A stretch of 64,000 nt of DNA from Paraburkholderia tagetis (GTDB taxonomy: Bacteria > Pseudomonadota > Gammaproteobacteria > Burkholderiales > Burkholderiaceae), in contig NZ_JAKLJA010000009.1 in assembly GCF_022213065.1 (NCBI RefSeq), forward strand, positions 124,001-188,000, in the 5' to 3' direction. The position numbers were made by a program, and so were the translations under genes. Positions 55,002 through 64,000 of the stretch are shown in pieces. The notes under the pieces are model-generated. The model saw nothing but the letters and a program-made list of their open reading frames with translations, made no database searches and was not told the origin of the DNA. The first letter of the stretch is position 1, and every line of letters starts with the position of its first letter.

Positions 55002-58000
55002 TCAATGCGCCGCCGCGGGAACCTGCGCGTTCATCTTACCCTGATCGCCCTGTACCCGCTCGACGAGCGGTTTGGACCAGGAACCCGTGATTGCGTAGGT
55101 GCGCGCCAGCGTCGCTTCGACGGTATGCAGGAGCGCGAAATCGGCGATCAGCGCGCCAAGGCCGAAGAGCGGGTTGATGATCGCCGCGGCAATCACGCCC
55201 GCGCCGGCGCTCACCGTGGGCACGACATGCACGCGCAGGTCCTGGGTCTTGCCGGCGAGGTCGATGTTGCCCGTCATCTGCGCGCGGCCCGGCGCGGTCA
55301 CGATCTTGAAGTCGTCCGTGCGGCCGATGCCGTTCTGGATCGTTCCGGTGCCCGTCACGCTCGTGAAGGGCAGGCCGGTGCCCATCACGTCGCGGAAGTC
55401 CATGTCGGGATAGTGCGCGAGGCTTTGCAGGCTCAGCACCCCGAGCAGCGACGCCACGCCCTGATTGACCTTGAGGATCTGGCCGTGGTGCAGGTCGAGC
55501 GCGAGGTTGCCGTCGAGCGTCGGATAGTCGACCACGGTGGGGCCGCCGCGCCACGCCAGCTTGCCGGTCAGCGTGCCTTGGCCGCCCTTGATCACATGCG
55601 CCACGCCCGCGCGTTCGAGCAGCGCGCCCGCGTCCTTGATGTCGAGGTGGAAGTCGAGCGCGGTGCGGCGCGGCGTTTCGGTGGTGTGGCCGGCGATATC
55701 GGCGGGCGGCGATTCGTCGCCGATGGCGCGCCAGCTCTCGGTCGCGGTGAAATGCGCGGCCGGGTTGGCGATGTCGAGCGTGTCGAGCTGCCAGACCGGC
55801 ACGCCGTTGTCGACGTAGTTATGGGCGTTCATCTGCAGGCGGCCGAGGTCGTGGCCGCGCACGATGAGCTGGTTCACGACGAGGTCGATCGACGGCATGT
55901 TCTGGGCGCGCTGCGACATGGCCTGGCCGAGCAGGTCGTTCTCGGTCGCGGCGGGCACGACGAGGCGGGCGAGCTGCGCTTCGAGCGTGCCGGGCGAGCC
56001 CGCCACGGGGCCGGGCTTCCACGCGACGTGGCCCGAGACCTGGTTCGACGCGACGTTGGCCTGCCACTCCTTGCCGGTGCGCGTGGCGCCCACGATCACG
56101 TTTTCCCAGTGACGCTTGAGCAGCGTGAGCATGCCGACGTGGACGGCGAAGCGCGAGGGCAGGTAGGGCGCGAACGCGCTGCCGGGGATGGGCGGATTGA
56201 CGGTGCTCGCCGTTGCCTGCGACGCGGGTTGTGCCGGCGTGGCGGTTGCCGACGTTTGCGAAGCGGGGCGCGCGGCTGACGCGTCCGCTTGCTCGCCGCC
56301 ACGGGCTTCGTGCGTGGCGCTTGCTGCGCTTTGCGCCGGATGGGTTGCCGGGCTGGCTGCGGGACCCGTCGCCGGGGTTACCGTTGCCGGGGTTACCGTC
56401 GCGATAGCCGCTGCGGCTTCGCTCGCCGCCGCCGTGCCGCGCAGCTCCTGCGCGACGCGGCGCCATGCATCGGCGTCGAAGGTGGGCACGTCGACCACCG
56501 CGATCACACCATCGGCGGGCAGATCGGCGGACCGGTTCATGGCGATCACGCCGCGCACCACGCCCGGCACGTGGCCCGGATTGCGGCGCAGCACGTAGCG
56601 CGCCGCGAGCGGTCCGAGCGCGAGATCGGCGTGTTCGTACTGGGAGGCGTCGGTGGCGGCCATCACCGTGCTCGTATCGTTGCTGTCGCCGGTGCCGGGC
56701 TGCAGCTCGAAGCGCAGCGGCATCCGCGCGCCGGCGGCCTTGCCGAACGGCGCGGGCAGGTCGATGGCCAGATCGGTCAGATCCGAGTGCGCCTTCACGT
56801 CGGGCAGGTGGCCGCGCTCGCCCGCCACCGAGAGCGACCAGGGCGCCGAGCCCGAGAAGCGGCCGAGCACCGCGGCCGCCGTGCCATGCAGGTTCAGGCT
56901 GCGCGCCGCGTTCGCATCCACGGCCACGTTGCCCGCGAGGTTCATGGCATAGCGGCCGTCCTCGCTCAAGCCGCCGTTTGCGCGCACGTCGCCGCCGAGG
57001 AAGCGTCCGGTGAGCCGCTCCACTTGCGCGCTGCGGTTCGTGAAGCGCACCTTGCCGGTGAGGCTGGAAAGCGGCGGCACGTTATCGGTGGTGAGCGTGT
57101 CGTTTTCGAAGCCGATGGCGCCCGCCACGTTCACCTTCGGCATCGGCTTGCGCGGGATCGTGAGCTTGAGCGCGAAGGTGGCCGGACCCTGGGCGTGTAT
57201 CTTCTCGGTCGCATGCTTCGTCATCGCGCCGATCGAGCTGTTATCCGCGTAGTCGAGCAGATCCGCGAGCGGCCCGCGTCCGGCGCCCTCGATCACGAGA
57301 TCGGAGCCCTTGATGCCCAACTCGTCGATGCGCCCGCTCACGTCGCGCAGCACGAAGTCGCGGTAATGGCCGCGCGTCACGTCAAAGCGCAGCTTGTTCT
57401 CGTGGAGCCGGAACACACCGTCGATGCCATCGAACGCGGGCCAGACGTTGGGCGCGCCGTTGCGCATCGTCTTCGGCGGATACGGCGTCGGGTCGAAGCG
57501 CCCATGCTGGAACGGCGCGACGATGCGAAACTGGCCCGCTTGCGGGTCGCGCGAGTAGGGGAATTTGGCGAGATCGCCATGAATCTCGATCGTCCCGCCC
57601 TTCGAGACACCCGCCCGGAGCCCGTGGTCCAGATAGGTGCGGGTCTTCTCGCTGATGCTGGTGGGCAGATAGCGCGGGATGGCCGCGACCTGTGCCGTGT
57701 CGAATTTGGCGACGAGGTCGAGCGCGCCGCGCCCGTGGCCGGGGTTCGTGTAGTGCGCGGTCATGTTCGCGCGCGCGTCGGCGTTCTGCACGCCCAGCTC
57801 GCTCACATCGACGGCAAATGCCTTGAGCTTGTCGCCGGGTTGGCGCTGCGCGGCGATCGTCCAGCTCATCGCGCCCCAGAGCCGGTCGAACTTCAGGCGC
57901 GGATCGTCGAACACGCCCGGCAGCGTGAGGATGGTCGCGGCCGTATCGAGGTGGAGCTTGCCGTGCGATTCGTCGGCATCGACTTGCCCCCAGAGGTTCT

Positions 58001-59471
58001 CGACACCGGGCAGGCCCGCGCGCGGATGGCCGCGCGGCGTGAGGCCGGGCCCCGGCTCCTGGGCCGCCACACTGATACCTTGCAGGTCGCCCTTGAAGCG
58101 GTAACGGACCACCGGCTCGACGCTCGTGGCGCGCTGCTCGGCGGCCGCTTCGCCCCCTTCGGGCGTGGCGCGTTCCATCGCGAGTTCGTAATCGGCGATC
58201 ACGCCTTGCGGATTGAAGCGCACGAGCGCGTTCTGCACGCGCCCCGGCAGCGGCAGCGCGCGCATGAATTCGGTGAGGATGCCCAGGTCGATGCGGTCGC
58301 CGTTCACCGAAAAGAGCTGGCCGTGCTGCAGCGACTCCCGGCGCAAACGCCCATCCAGCGTCGTGAACGCGAGCGAGCGCGTGAGCGGCGTGCCGTCGTC
58401 GAGCGGCGGCTGCCCGAGCTCGGCATGGAAGTCGTGCATCTGCAGCGTGTAGTCGCCGGGCTCGATGCCGAGGCGCCAGCTGAACTGCGCGACCGGCAAG
58501 TCGAGGCGCGGCTGGGTCGGCTTGGTGCGCAGCGCGACGTCGTTGCCGTTCAGAACGCCGTCGGCGGACTTGATGCGGCCCGCCTCGAAGTGCGCCCAGA
58601 TCGCATTGTCGATGCGTCCTGCATATGTCTCGAGCGGCAAGTGGATGTAGCGCGCGAGCGTCGGCAGGTCGACGGGGCCGGTCGAGATATAGGCGTCGCC
58701 GCTCCAGGCGATGGGCTTGCCCGCCTGGGCGAAGCGCCCGTGCCGGAAGTGCGCGCGGAAATCGAGCGGCCCGTGCAGCACCGTGCCCTCGGCGGGCGCC
58801 TGCAGCGCGATGCGGTGGTCGTAGCCGTCGTTGAGGATGGCGACGCGAATGTTCGAGAGCTTGAGTTCGGGCACATCGCGCGTGGCGTCGTTCCAGCGCA
58901 GCGTGCCGCCTCGCAGGACGATGGCCTGCTGGCGCATGAGCCAGGTCGTGAAGGTTGCATTGCCCGTGTGCGCCGTGGGCACGGGCACGCCGGCGACCGT
59001 GAGCGTGCCGTCGTCTTCGCGGGCAATCAGCACGTCGGGGCGCTCGACCACGACGCTCGAGAGCAGCGGCTCGAAGAGCACGAGCGAGCGCCACGAGAGC
59101 GCCGCCGTGGCGTGCGGCACGTTCAGCGCGATATTGCCGTGGCGGTCGCGGATCGTCAGGCCCGCGACATCGATGCCGGGCTGAAAGCCCGACCAGTGTG
59201 GCGAGAGCTTGCCGATGCGAAATTCGGCGTGGATCTTCTCGGAGACGAGCTTTTCGATGCGCGGACGAAAATCGTCGACGTAAGGCAGCACCACATAGCG
59301 CATCCCGAGCAGCAGCACCGCGACGATGAAATAGAGGACCAGCGCGATACACGCCAGCACGCGAAACGTGTGACGAAGAACAGGGTGATGGTCGTGTGAG
59401 CCCGCACCTGCATTCTCCCGGCGGGCATGTCCGGTTTGTTGCGGGCCGGCGGGGTCGTTACGCTCGGACAT
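55002..59471 (-). CDS. yhdP: YhdP family AsmA-like bridge protein
   Basis: A 1489-residue protein starting at ATG 59471 (MSERNDPAGPQQTGHARREN). A cytoplasmic N-terminus precedes one transmembrane helix at about residues 39-60 (VLACIALVLYFIVAVLLLGM). Then a long periplasmic beta-rich region follows, with the N-terminal signature FRIGKLSPHWSGFQPGIDVA. YhdP proteins span the periplasm and help carry phospholipid to the outer membrane. The C-terminal part has the conserved AsmA-like blocks GQILKVNQGVASLLGVLSLQ and GNIDLAGKTQDLRVHVVPTV. An Ala/Thr/Pro-rich linker of about 80 residues (56184-56440) interrupts the late half. Divergent from glnE. Confidence 0.92.
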   Translation of the reverse strand: MSERNDPAGPQQTGHARRENAGAGSHDHHPVLRHTFRVLACIALVLYFIVAVLLLGMRYVVLPYVDDFRPRIEKLVSEKIHAEFRIGKLSPHWSGFQPGIDVAGLTIRDRHGNIALNVPHATAALSWRSLVLFEPLLSSVVVERPDVLIAREDDGTLTVAGVPVPTAHTGNATFTTWLMRQQAIVLRGGTLRWNDATRDVPELKLSNIRVAILNDGYDHRIALQAPAEGTVLHGPLDFRAHFRHGRFAQAGKPIAWSGDAYISTGPVDLPTLARYIHLPLETYAGRIDNAIWAHFEAGRIKSADGVLNGNDVALRTKPTQPRLDLPVAQFSWRLGIEPGDYTLQMHDFHAELGQPPLDDGTPLTRSLAFTTLDGRLRRESLQHGQLFSVNGDRIDLGILTEFMRALPLPGRVQNALVRFNPQGVIADYELAMERATPEGGEAAAEQRATSVEPVVRYRFKGDLQGISVAAQEPGPGLTPRGHPRAGLPGVENLWGQVDADESHGKLHLDTAATILTLPGVFDDPRLKFDRLWGAMSWTIAAQRQPGDKLKAFAVDVSELGVQNADARANMTAHYTNPGHGRGALDLVAKFDTAQVAAIPRYLPTSISEKTRTYLDHGLRAGVSKGGTIEIHGDLAKFPYSRDPQAGQFRIVAPFQHGRFDPTPYPPKTMRNGAPNVWPAFDGIDGVFRLHENKLRFDVTRGHYRDFVLRDVSGRIDELGIKGSDLVIEGAGRGPLADLLDYADNSSIGAMTKHATEKIHAQGPATFALKLTIPRKPMPKVNVAGAIGFENDTLTTDNVPPLSSLTGKVRFTNRSAQVERLTGRFLGGDVRANGGLSEDGRYAMNLAGNVAVDANAARSLNLHGTAAAVLGRFSGSAPWSLSVAGERGHLPDVKAHSDLTDLAIDLPAPFGKAAGARMPLRFELQPGTGDSNDTSTVMAATDASQYEHADLALGPLAARYVLRRNPGHVPGVVRGVIAMNRSADLPADGVIAVVDVPTFDADAWRRVAQELRGTAAASEAAAAIATVTPATVTPATGPAASPATHPAQSAASATHEARGGEQADASAARPASQTSATATPAQPASQATASTVNPPIPGSAFAPYLPSRFAVHVGMLTLLKRHWENVIVGATRTGKEWQANVASNQVSGHVAWKPGPVAGSPGTLEAQLARLVVPAATENDLLGQAMSQRAQNMPSIDLVVNQLIVRGHDLGRLQMNAHNYVDNGVPVWQLDTLDIANPAAHFTATESWRAIGDESPPADIAGHTTETPRRTALDFHLDIKDAGALLERAGVAHVIKGGQGTLTGKLAWRGGPTVVDYPTLDGNLALDLHHGQILKVNQGVASLLGVLSLQSLAHYPDMDFRDVMGTGLPFTSVTGTGTIQNGIGRTDDFKIVTAPGRAQMTGNIDLAGKTQDLRVHVVPTVSAGAGVIAAAIINPLFGLGALIADFALLHTVEATLARTYAITGSWSKPLVERVQGDQGKMNAQVPAAAH

Positions 59472-59680
59472 GCTGCGGCGGGTGGGGTATGGTAGCGTTG
59501 CGTTCTGACGTCGAAATGTATCACAGGGGGCCATGGGGCCGGCCATCCGGAGAAGCCGGGATGGCTTGCTGCGCGCTTGTGCACGGGGTTCTTCGCACGG
59601 CGGCGGGGGCGGCTGAAGCAATGCCGATGTTCACCCACCCTCCACCCAGCCCCCGCTCCACGAGCCGGGCAAGATCCACC

Positions 59681-62482
59681 ATGACTGACATTACCCTTCT
59701 GAGTTCCTGCTATTCGCGCTATGCGGCGCGTGCCTACGCGGCGCGCGCCGGTCTGGCCGACCAGGTTCAGGCGCTCGCGGCCTCGCCGCTCACGCGCGAG
59801 CGCATCGCCGCGCGGCTCGATGCGTTGTGCGACGAGGCACGCGGCAGCACGGGCAATCCCGCGCCGCTCACCGACGAGCAGCTGAAAAAGGCGCTGCGCC
59901 AGTTGCGTGCCGAGGTCATCTGCGTGGTGATGGAGCGCGACCTCGCCGGTGTGGCCGACGTTGGCGAAGTCACCGGCGCCATGACCGATCTGGCCGAAGT
60001 GGCGATCCAGCGCGCGCTGGCGGTTGTGAGCGCGGACCTCGAAACGGTCTTCGGCGAGCCGCGCGGGCCGAACGGCGAGCGCCTGACGCTTGGCGTGGTG
60101 GGCATGGGCAAGCTCGGCGGCCGCGAGCTCAACGTTTCATCGGACATCGACCTGATCTTCGTCTACGAGGACGACGGCGAGACCACGGGCGGCCAGCGCT
60201 CGCCCATCGCCACCCAGGACTTCTTCGCGCGAGTGGGCAAGCGCTTGATCGGCGCGCTCTCCGACGTGACGGCGGACGGCTTCGTGTTTCGCGTCGACAT
60301 GCGCCTGCGCCCCAACGGCGACTCGGGCCCGCTCGTGTGCAGCCTCGGCATGCTCGAGGAGTACTTCTACGTGCAGGGCCGCGAATGGGAGCGCTACGCG
60401 TGGATCAAGGGGCGGCTCGTCTCGGAGACGGCAAGCGAGAGCGCGCTGCGCCTCGCCTCGCAGCTCGAAAGGCTCGTGAAGCCCTTTGTCTACCGGCGCT
60501 ATCTGGACTTCGGCGTGATCAGCGCGATTCGCTCGCTGCACATGCAGATTCGCCAGGAGGCGCAGCGCCGCGCCTCCATGCGTCCCGACAAGGCCGATGA
60601 CATCAAGCTCGGGCGCGGCGGCATTCGCGAGATCGAGTTCAGCGCGCAGGTGTTCCAGCTGATTCGCGGCGGCCAGGACGCGGGCTTTCGCGTGCGGCCG
60701 ACGCTCGCGGTGCTCGGCTACGCGGCGGCGCGCGGGCTGATCGCGCCCGAGGTCTGCGGCGAGCTCACGTGCGCTTACAACTTCCTGCGCGCGCTCGAAC
60801 ACCGGCTGCAATACCGCGACGACGCGCAGACCCACGCGATGCCCGTCGATCCCGAAGAGCGCGCGGCGCTCGCGAAGTCGATGGGTTTTGACGACTATGC
60901 CGCGCTGATGGCGGTGCTCGACGCGCACCGCGAGAAGGTCGAGCATCAGTTCGACCAGATCTTCTCCGACAAGGTGGGCGGCGGCTGCGCCGCGCCCGAA
61001 GACGGCGCGGCCGCCTGGGTCTGGAGCGATGCGCTGACCGAAGAGGGTGCCGACGGCGCGCTGCTCGAACGCCTCGCGGAACTCGGCATCGACGACCCGG
61101 CGCCGCTGCTCGCGCGCCTGCGCGGGCTGTGGCAGTCATCGCGCTATACGGGCCTGCCCGAGAAGAGCCGCGAGCGCTTCGACAGCGTCGCGCAGCGCGC
61201 GCTCGAAGCGGCGCGCACGCTGGAGCCACGCGAGCGGCGCGGCGCCACGCTCGCGCGCACGTTCGACTTGCTCGAAGCGGTGATACGGCGCGGCGCGTAT
61301 CTCGCGCTGCTCACCGAATACCCGGATGCGCTCAACCGCGTGCTCAAGGTGCTGGGCGCGTCGCGCTGGGCGGCCGGCTATCTGGTTCGCCATCCGCAAC
61401 TGCTCGACGAACTGCTCGACGATGAAGCCGTTGCCACGCCGTTCGACTGGCCGGAGTTCTCGCGCCTGCTGCGCGCGCGGCTCGCGGCTGCCGCCGACGT
61501 CGAATTGCAGATGGATCTGCTGCGCCACGCGCACCAGGCCGAGGTTTTCCGCATTCTGCTCAACGATCTCGCCGGCCGGCTTTCGGTCGAGCACGTGAGC
61601 GACCGGCTCTCCGAACTCGCGGACGCGGTACTCGACGTGACCATCGAGACGGTGTGGAAGCAGTTTCCGAAGCGCCACCGCGAGGTGCCGCGCTTCGCGG
61701 CGATCGCCTATGGCAAGCTCGGCGGCAAAGAGCTTGGCTACGCGTCGGATCTCGACATCATCTTCCTCTACGACGACGAGGACGAGCGCGCCTCGGAAAT
61801 CTACTCGACGTTCGCGCGCCGCCTCATCACGTGGCTCACGACGTCCACGGGCGCGGGCACGCTCTTCGACGTGGACCTGCGCCTGCGGCCCAACGGCGAA
61901 TCGGGGCTGCTCGTCACCGATCTCGGGTCGTTCCGGCGCTATCAGTTGCGCGAGGGCGACGCCGCGAATACCGCCTGGGTGTGGGAGCATCAGGCGCTCA
62001 CGCGCGCGCGCTTTTCGGCGGGCGACGCGGCTATCGGCAATGCGTTCGAGGCGATTCGCGTGCAGGTGCTCACGACGCCGCGCGATGCGGCGCCGCTGGC
62101 TCGGGAGATCGTCGAGATGCGCCAGCGCGTCGGGGACGGCCACCCGAACCGCACCGAGCTATTCGATCTGAAGCACGACCGCGGCGGCATGGTCGACATC
62201 GAGTTCCTCGTGCAGTACTGGGTGCTGCTGCACGCGGCGCAGGATCCCGAGCTGATCCGCAACACGGGCAATATCGCGCTGTTGCGCGAGGTGTCGCGCT
62301 TCGGGCTGATGAGCGAGGAGGAGGCCGACACGATTGGCTCGGCGTACCGGCTTTATCGCAAGCTCCAGCACCAGTTGCGCCTCGACGGCATGGAGACGGC
62401 GCGCGTCGATCCCGCGCGGGTCGAGCGCGAGCGCGAAGCCGTGCTCGCGCTGTGGAAGCGGGTGTTTGGGGAGCAGGGGTGA
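59681..62482 (+). CDS. glnE: Glutamine synthetase adenylyltransferase/deadenylase GlnE
   Basis: A 933-residue bifunctional enzyme that adds or removes AMP on glutamine synthetase in response to PII and glutamine. Starts at ATG 59681 (MTDITLLSSCYSRYAARAYA). Two nucleotidyltransferase halves are visible: GMGKLGGRELNVSSDIDLIF (deadenylase half, about residues 143-162) and AYGKLGGKELGYASDLDIIF (adenylyltransferase half, about 677-696), each with the DxD metal pair. The frame extends upstream to 59396, but that overlaps yhdP on the other strand. Length matches family. Confidence 0.95.
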   Translation: MTDITLLSSCYSRYAARAYAARAGLADQVQALAASPLTRERIAARLDALCDEARGSTGNPAPLTDEQLKKALRQLRAEVICVVMERDLAGVADVGEVTGAMTDLAEVAIQRALAVVSADLETVFGEPRGPNGERLTLGVVGMGKLGGRELNVSSDIDLIFVYEDDGETTGGQRSPIATQDFFARVGKRLIGALSDVTADGFVFRVDMRLRPNGDSGPLVCSLGMLEEYFYVQGREWERYAWIKGRLVSETASESALRLASQLERLVKPFVYRRYLDFGVISAIRSLHMQIRQEAQRRASMRPDKADDIKLGRGGIREIEFSAQVFQLIRGGQDAGFRVRPTLAVLGYAAARGLIAPEVCGELTCAYNFLRALEHRLQYRDDAQTHAMPVDPEERAALAKSMGFDDYAALMAVLDAHREKVEHQFDQIFSDKVGGGCAAPEDGAAAWVWSDALTEEGADGALLERLAELGIDDPAPLLARLRGLWQSSRYTGLPEKSRERFDSVAQRALEAARTLEPRERRGATLARTFDLLEAVIRRGAYLALLTEYPDALNRVLKVLGASRWAAGYLVRHPQLLDELLDDEAVATPFDWPEFSRLLRARLAAAADVELQMDLLRHAHQAEVFRILLNDLAGRLSVEHVSDRLSELADAVLDVTIETVWKQFPKRHREVPRFAAIAYGKLGGKELGYASDLDIIFLYDDEDERASEIYSTFARRLITWLTTSTGAGTLFDVDLRLRPNGESGLLVTDLGSFRRYQLREGDAANTAWVWEHQALTRARFSAGDAAIGNAFEAIRVQVLTTPRDAAPLAREIVEMRQRVGDGHPNRTELFDLKHDRGGMVDIEFLVQYWVLLHAAQDPELIRNTGNIALLREVSRFGLMSEEEADTIGSAYRLYRKLQHQLRLDGMETARVDPARVEREREAVLALWKRVFGEQG

Positions 62483-62895
62483 GGTGAGGTACGGCGCCCG
62501 AGCGGGGGGCGCCGTCTTTGTCGTGCGTGTTTCGCCTGAAATATTTAGAGATCCGATTCAATTAAATCGATAACGGATCTGGACTAACGGCTCGATCGCC
62601 ATTGCCAAGTCTGAAAGTTAAACATTTTCTGTCGGATGTCGGCGCTTATTCCGTGCGCCTTGTAGGCCTCTGGCTGACTTGCATCAATCCATCTGAATGA
62701 AACGTTCGGCGGGCTACTCGCAGAGCCTGGCGCATCGTTTAAGGTGTTCGTGCAATTTTCGCATGAACATCTTATGACGATCGTTGCTTGCGCATCTAAA
62801 TCGAGAAAGATCGCGTTGATTGGCCCGCCTTGCGGGTTTTTACATCGTGTGTTGGCGTCGATTTCAGCGTGTCGCAGGCCAAACCGGAACAGGTC
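62483..62895. promoter_or_regulatory. Intergenic region between glnE and the sugar dehydrogenase operon
   Basis: About 410 bp. It holds the glnE terminator (62491-62519) and then an AT-richer stretch. A 7-bp inverted repeat AGATCCG / CGGATCT at 62549-62580 has a spacer of 18 bases and could be an operator. No gene is supported; a short plus frame at 62744-63115 is a shadow of the next gene. Confidence 0.55.
62491..62519 (+). terminator. Terminator behind glnE
   Basis: A 9-bp stem (ACGGCGCCC / GGGCGCCGT) with a short loop, followed by CTTTG. It lies 8 bases after the glnE stop; the T run is short, so it is of moderate strength. Confidence 0.65.
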
Positions 62896-63630
62896 ATGTC
62901 AAACAATCACGAACCGCGCCGCCGCTTCTTGCGGCAGATGCTGGCCGTCGTGCCCGCTGCTTCCGTCTCGACAGGCGCTGCGCTTTCGCTTACGGCATGC
63001 AGCGACACCGCGGCACCATCTCCCGCAAGCAGTGACGGCAGAGGCAACGCCGCGCATCCCGACTACTTCACCGCCGACGAGTGGCGCTTCCTCCAGGCCG
63101 CCGTCGATCGCCTGATTCCCGAAGACGCGTCGGGCCCCGGCGCGCTCAAGGCTGGCGTGCCGGAGTATATCGACGCCCAGATGGACACGCCTTATGGCCA
63201 CGGCAAGATCTGGTACATGCAGGGGCCGTTCCACCCCGACCAGCCGCCGGAGCTTGGCTTCCAGTTGAATCTCGCGCCACGCGACATCTATCGCCACGGC
63301 ATCAAGGCTTGCGACGACCATTGCCGCAAGCACTACGGCGGCAAGCCCTTCGCCCAACTCGCCGCAGCCGACCAGGACGCCGTGCTCGGTCAGGTGGAGC
63401 ATGGAAAGATCGAATTCGAAACCGTACCCGCGGTTACTTTCTTCGCTTTTTTGCTAAGCAATACGAAAGAAGGTTTCTTCGCCGATCCGATCTATGGCGG
63501 CAACAAGGGCATGGTGGGCTGGAAGATGATCGGCTTCCCGGGCGCGCGCGCGGATTACGCAGACTGGATCGATCAGCCCGGGGCCAAGTACCCATACGGG
63601 CCGGTCTCGATCGACGGTAGAAGGGGGTGA
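62896..63630 (+). CDS. Gluconate 2-dehydrogenase subunit 3 family protein (Tat-exported gamma subunit)
   Basis: A 244-residue precursor starting at ATG 62896 (MSNNHEPRRRFLRQMLAVVP). The N-terminus carries a twin-arginine motif (RRRFLR) and a hydrophobic segment ending in a cysteine (LTACSDTA), so it is exported folded and possibly lipidated. The mature part contains the DUF1546/GADH3 signature regions (DYFTADEWRFLQAAVDRLIP and the NTKEGFFADPIYGGN motif). It assembles with a membrane-bound flavoprotein that follows. The sugar oxidised (gluconate, 2-keto-gluconate or sorbitol) is not determined. Confidence 0.9.
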   Translation: MSNNHEPRRRFLRQMLAVVPAASVSTGAALSLTACSDTAAPSPASSDGRGNAAHPDYFTADEWRFLQAAVDRLIPEDASGPGALKAGVPEYIDAQMDTPYGHGKIWYMQGPFHPDQPPELGFQLNLAPRDIYRHGIKACDDHCRKHYGGKPFAQLAAADQDAVLGQVEHGKIEFETVPAVTFFAFLLSNTKEGFFADPIYGGNKGMVGWKMIGFPGARADYADWIDQPGAKYPYGPVSIDGRRG

Positions 63631-63636
63631 AGTGTC

Positions 63637-64000
63637 ATGACCATCAAGAAAAAGAAAGTTGACTGCGTGATCGTGGGTTTTGGCTGGACCGGCGCGATTC
63701 TCGCTCAGGAGTTGACCGATGCAGGCCTCGATGTCGTCGCGCTGGAGCGCGGCGACATGCGCGATACGCCCACCGACGCCGAATATCCCAAGGTCATCGA
63801 CGAACTCAAATACGCAGTACGCGGCAAGCTGTTCCAGGATCTCTCGAAGGAAACGGTGACGATACGGCACGGCATGAACGATCTCGCCGTGCCGTATCGC
63901 CAGCACGGTTCGTTTTATCTGGGCAACGGCGTAGGCGGCGCGGGATTTCACTGGAACGGCATGCACTATCGCGTGCTGCCCGAAGAATTGCAGTTGCGCA
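63637..64000 (+). CDS. GMC-type dehydrogenase flavoprotein subunit (partial, runs off right edge)
   Basis: The N-terminal 121 residues of a GMC oxidoreductase, starting at ATG 63637 (MTIKKKKVDCVIVGFGWTGA) six bases after the previous stop, with AAGGGGG upstream. FAD is bound by VIVGFGWTGAILAQEL and the ALERGDMRD glutamate; LGNGVGGAGFHWNGMHYR is the second GMC signature. This is the large catalytic subunit of a gluconate-2-dehydrogenase-type membrane complex; a cytochrome c subunit should follow outside the window. Confidence 0.9.
   Translation, partial: MTIKKKKVDCVIVGFGWTGAILAQELTDAGLDVVALERGDMRDTPTDAEYPKVIDELKYAVRGKLFQDLSKETVTIRHGMNDLAVPYRQHGSFYLGNGVGGAGFHWNGMHYRVLPEELQLR

Noticed and set aside
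56289..59399. 1036-residue plus frame opposite yhdP
   Set aside because: Shadow of yhdP; no motif or start signal.
62744..63115. 123-residue plus frame in front of the sugar dehydrogenase operon
   Set aside because: Overlaps the Tat-signal gene in another frame and has no ribosome site; the overlapped gene has a clear twin-arginine start.

Overview
The window is high-GC chromosomal DNA of a betaproteobacterium, most likely family Burkholderiaceae (Burkholderia / Paraburkholderia / Caballeronia type). I base this on gene content and order read by eye: pepP-ubiH-dusB-fis-purH-ruvC, queA-tgt-yajC-secD-secF beside recG-oxyR, three-subunit pntAA-AB-B, oxyR-catalase-dps-ubiA, and glcDEF with a dld-like gene. 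I recognised no rRNA, tRNA, insertion sequence, prophage or CRISPR array. Nearly all of it is core metabolism and housekeeping.

The main accessory region is the left edge (1-2355, minus strand). It holds the start of a type VI secretion lipase effector of the Tle1/DUF2235 kind. Transcribed ahead of the effector are three tandem copies of a small lipoprotein gene that looks like its immunity gene. The copies form a tandem repeat of about 625 bp, and the copy farthest from the effector has a different signal peptide. The cassette lies directly behind ruvC, where ruvA-ruvB would be expected.

From 2714 to 9765 (minus) lie ruvC, purH, fis, dusB, a UbiH-type hydroxylase and pepP (DNA repair, purine synthesis, tRNA modification, nucleoid protein, ubiquinone synthesis, peptidase). 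From 9960 to 21416 come a glutathione transferase, an orphan glutamate-synthase-like enzyme, mnmA-nudJ, the proton-translocating transhydrogenase operon, a YafY-type regulator with a VOC protein, a glycosyltransferase and a 23S rRNA methyltransferase. From 21648 to 25809 is a pqiA-pqiA-pqiB-pqiC lipid-transport operon, followed by a YceI protein. From 27089 to 33227 are secF, secD, yajC, tgt and queA. recG and oxyR follow on the plus strand, then a peroxide-defence block with a monofunctional catalase, two small genes and dps, then ubiA.

From 41057 to 48421 (minus) are proC, a YggS protein, the glycolate oxidase genes and a D-lactate dehydrogenase-like gene. Next come a cobalamin adenosyltransferase, flavohaemoprotein hmp behind a probable NsrR operator, aroG, tldD, a Nit2-type amidase, yhdP and glnE. 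The window ends inside a membrane sugar dehydrogenase operon (gluconate 2-dehydrogenase type).

A recurring oddity is the number of simple-sequence repeats: a 19-G run before ubiH, hexanucleotide arrays inside mnmA and behind pntB, a 15-bp array before recG, a 9-bp array inside pepP, and low-complexity inserts in UbiH, PqiA, RecG and YhdP. Most intragenic repeats have units divisible by three, so length changes would keep the frame. Start sites are chosen from Shine-Dalgarno sequences and family lengths. All family assignments come from reading translated sequence, not from database searches.
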